Part shown: positions 32,445 through 34,139 of the stretch, piece by piece
Layout: every line of letters begins with the position of its first letter
Numbering within the stretch: position 1 is the stretch's first letter
Source of the DNA: Ruminococcus sp.
GTDB taxonomy: Bacteria; Bacillota; Clostridia; Oscillospirales; Ruminococcaceae
DNA: 34,139 nt
NCBI GenBank assembly: GCA_022768805.1
Contig: JALELB010000021.1
Location: forward strand, 1-34,139
Direction of reading: 5' to 3'
Made by a program: the position numbers and the translations under genes
The notes under the pieces: model-generated
Told to the model about the DNA's origin: nothing
Databases searched by the model: none
What the model saw: the letters and a program-made list of their open reading frames with translations, nothing else

Positions 32445-33908
32445 ATGAAGAAATCAGTTACAAAGCTGATTGCAGCATTGACGGTCACGGCAGTGATGGC
32501 ATTTCAGACAACGGTTTATGCGGCAGAACCGTCCGTACTGATAGAAAACGATATGACGCAGGAGGTTTCTGCAGAAACAACGGATGCAGATGCGGAGGAC
32601 TCCGGCACAGAAGAAAATCTGACGGAGATCATTCGTCTGCCCAGCTGCGCACAGCTTAATCAGGCTTTGTGCAAGTCGGAACAGAATCCGGCTGCTGATG
32701 ATACATATGATATTGATGGGAACGGCGTGATCAATGCCTTTGATAATGTGCTGCTGAAACGGCAGCTGCTTGCCGACCAGTGCGAGTATGCACATTTGTT
32801 TGTCTCAAAGGCATCAGGTTATCCGGGGGACGTGGTCCCGGTAACAGTGTCAGTTGCAGGAAACCCTGGTTTTCAGAATATTGTCATGAGCTTTGATATG
32901 ATCCAGGGGGAGTATCTGTCCATGCAGACTGAAGAGGATGATACGCTGGTTCTGATGCAGCCGGATCAGGAATTGACTCTGCGTGCAGTTTCCGGCGGAA
33001 ATGTGGCGGCTGTTTATTCTACTTCTGCTGTGAACTTTACAGAGGATGGGGAGCTGTTCACGGTTTATGTTGAGATTCCGGAGGATACTCCCGCAGGCGT
33101 ATACCAGCTGGAAATAATTGTACGTTCCATGGAACAGCCGGGCAATCAGAGTGTGCCATTTGTGATTTCTCAGGGCAGCATAACAGTATACCCGGAACTC
33201 GTACTTCCGACGGTTACAACCACTACGGCTCCGCAGGAGTCCACCACTACCACGACCACTACAACAACATCCACCGGTGCAAACGGACAAATCTATGATG
33301 GCATTGATGTTTCCAAATGGCAAGGCACTGTGGACTGGGCCAAGGTCAAGGCGGATGGCTATCACTTTGCCATTGTGCGTGCAGGCTATGGCAAGGAGGC
33401 ATCCCAGGTGGATCCCACCTTTGCCGCCAATGTGGAAGGTGCAAAAAACGCAGGATTATACTGCGGGGCATACTGGTACAGCTATGCGCTGAACGCCGCT
33501 GACGCACAGGCTGAAGCAGAGTTGTTTTTGCAGACTGTCAAGGGCTATCAGTTTGATTTTCCTTTGGTATTTGATATTGAAGACAGTACCCAGCAGTCTC
33601 TGAGTAAGAGTACGATTGCTTCCATTGTGGATACGTTCTGCAGTACGGTTGAGAAAGCAGGATATTACTGCACACTGTACAGCTATGCGTCTTTTCTGAC
33701 AAATAATGTTCCTGCATCCTGCCAGGCTGAGCATGATATCTGGGTTGCCCATACCAAAACGGATAAGCCCGCTTTTTCCGGGGCTTACGGCATGTGGCAG
33801 TACAGCCATACAGGAGCGGTCAACGGTGTGTCCGGTAGTACAGATCTGAACTATGCTTATAAGGATTATCCGGCAATTATGCAGAAATACGGTTTTAACG
33901 GGTTTTAA
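32445..33908 (+). CDS. Secreted GH25 lysozyme with half-dockerin and cohesin-like domain
   Basis: 487 residues. Signal peptide 1 to about 27. An acidic spacer leads to one dockerin-type Ca loop at 89-100 (D-I-D-G-N-G-V-I-N-A-F-D) with its helix K-R-Q-L-L; the usual second repeat is missing. Residues about 117-250 look like a cohesin-type beta-sandwich (S-G-Y-P-G-D-V-V-P-V-T-V-S-V at the start, E-D-T-P-A-G-V-Y-Q-L-E-I at the end). A Thr-rich linker (256-277) leads to the GH25 muramidase (282-487), with the motif I-D-V-S-K-W-Q-G (Asp288) and the D-I-E catalytic pair at 377-379. It should cut the MurNAc-GlcNAc bond of peptidoglycan. AGAGGG ribosome site, own promoter and terminator. Confidence 0.85.
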   Translation: MKKSVTKLIAALTVTAVMAFQTTVYAAEPSVLIENDMTQEVSAETTDADAEDSGTEENLTEIIRLPSCAQLNQALCKSEQNPAADDTYDIDGNGVINAFDNVLLKRQLLADQCEYAHLFVSKASGYPGDVVPVTVSVAGNPGFQNIVMSFDMIQGEYLSMQTEEDDTLVLMQPDQELTLRAVSGGNVAAVYSTSAVNFTEDGELFTVYVEIPEDTPAGVYQLEIIVRSMEQPGNQSVPFVISQGSITVYPELVLPTVTTTTAPQESTTTTTTTTTSTGANGQIYDGIDVSKWQGTVDWAKVKADGYHFAIVRAGYGKEASQVDPTFAANVEGAKNAGLYCGAYWYSYALNAADAQAEAELFLQTVKGYQFDFPLVFDIEDSTQQSLSKSTIASIVDTFCSTVEKAGYYCTLYSYASFLTNNVPASCQAEHDIWVAHTKTDKPAFSGAYGMWQYSHTGAVNGVSGSTDLNYAYKDYPAIMQKYGFNGF

Positions 33909-33974
33909 GGTTTTATAGCATCTGCTCAAAATCTGCTGCACAAGCGTTATATTGTATTGCGTTCAAGATGTCTC

Positions 33975-34006
33975 AAAGGGTCACAGCATTTCACTGTGAC
34001 CCTTTT
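33975..34006 (+). terminator. Intrinsic terminator of the GH25 gene
   Basis: AAAGGGTCACAG (33975-33986) pairs with CTGTGACCCTTT (33994-34005), followed by T. Confidence 0.88.
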
Positions 34007-34040
34007 GTGATATCGATGCATTGAAATGTCAGCTAATGTG

Positions 34041-34118
34041 CTGAGTGTAAACTCAGAACCCTTGTTTGCATAAGCAGAAAAATAGTTATTTGACTTTACG
34101 AATATGCAAATATGCAAA
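34041..34118. repeat. Short repeats near the right edge
   Basis: A small hairpin CTGAGT-GTAA-ACTCAG (34041-34056). Then the heptamer ATGCAAA occurs three times: inverted at 34065-34071 and direct at 34104-34110 and 34112-34118. AT-rich sequence with no gene; perhaps the regulatory region of the next gene outside the window. Confidence 0.4.
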
Positions 34119-34139
34119 CTGTTTGGGAGACTTTTTTTT

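Noticed and set aside
32333-32659. Small ORF overlapping the GH25 signal peptide
   Set aside because: Other frame of the GH25 gene; it starts before the promoter.

Overview
The window is about 34 kb of bacterial chromosome from a low/mid-GC clostridial anaerobe. Type I dockerin modules, a cohesin-like module, Thr-rich linkers, a V-type ATPase operon and consensus sigma-A promoters point to a cellulosome-forming Ruminococcus. Ruminococcus champanellensis or a close relative is my best guess, inferred from gene content rather than from a database match. I see no phage, insertion sequence, CRISPR array or rRNA.

Layout. (1) 1-4908, minus strand: the first part of a V-type ATPase operon in the order H/G-type stalk, C, I, K, F, E, running off the left edge. 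Its promoter and a leader hairpin lie at 4803-4908. (2) 5017-6223: a DUF4317 gene. (3) 6261-6585: an isolated, strongly promoted transcript with a 66-residue Cys-rich ORF, several stable hairpins and an intrinsic terminator. (4) 6650-11237: yfmF-yfmH-lgt-folD, ending at a bidirectional terminator shared with a convergent SDR gene. (5) 12196-14454: a PrsA-like lipoprotein with a Thr-rich insert, then a LUD-domain protein, each followed by a terminator. (6) 14458-16374, minus: a secreted GH26 mannanase with CBM35 and dockerin. (7) 16489-22048, minus: an operon of two paralogous diguanylate cyclases with LacI-type sugar-sensor domains and no HTH, plus a GT-C type membrane glycosyltransferase. (8) 22235-29855: a nine-gene collinear run: cyclophilin, cysteine synthase, NYN/PIN protein, HAD phosphatase, iorA, iorB, a small membrane protein, paaK and an ACT protein. 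(9) 29890-30437: a zinc-ribbon protein. (10) 30437-31977, minus: a secreted protein and an anti-sigma-like membrane protein that share an ECF-like promoter element. (11) 32062-32250, minus: tRNA-Thr. (12) 32374-34006: a GH25 lysozyme carrying a half-dockerin and a cohesin-like domain.

How the parts fit. The V-ATPase handles ion gradients. Lgt and the PrsA-like lipoprotein belong to envelope protein maturation. GH26 and GH25 belong to plant-fibre or wall degradation and cellulosome assembly. IorAB, PaaK and ACT form the known arylacetate/aryl-pyruvate module, which in rumen cellulolytic bacteria can run towards aromatic amino acids from phenylacetate-type acids. The most distinctive parts are the tandem sugar-sensor/GGDEF operon, the dockerin-cohesin-lysozyme fusion, the structured small transcript at 6296-6585, and the repeated promoter element TGACC-N16-TTCGTTTAT.
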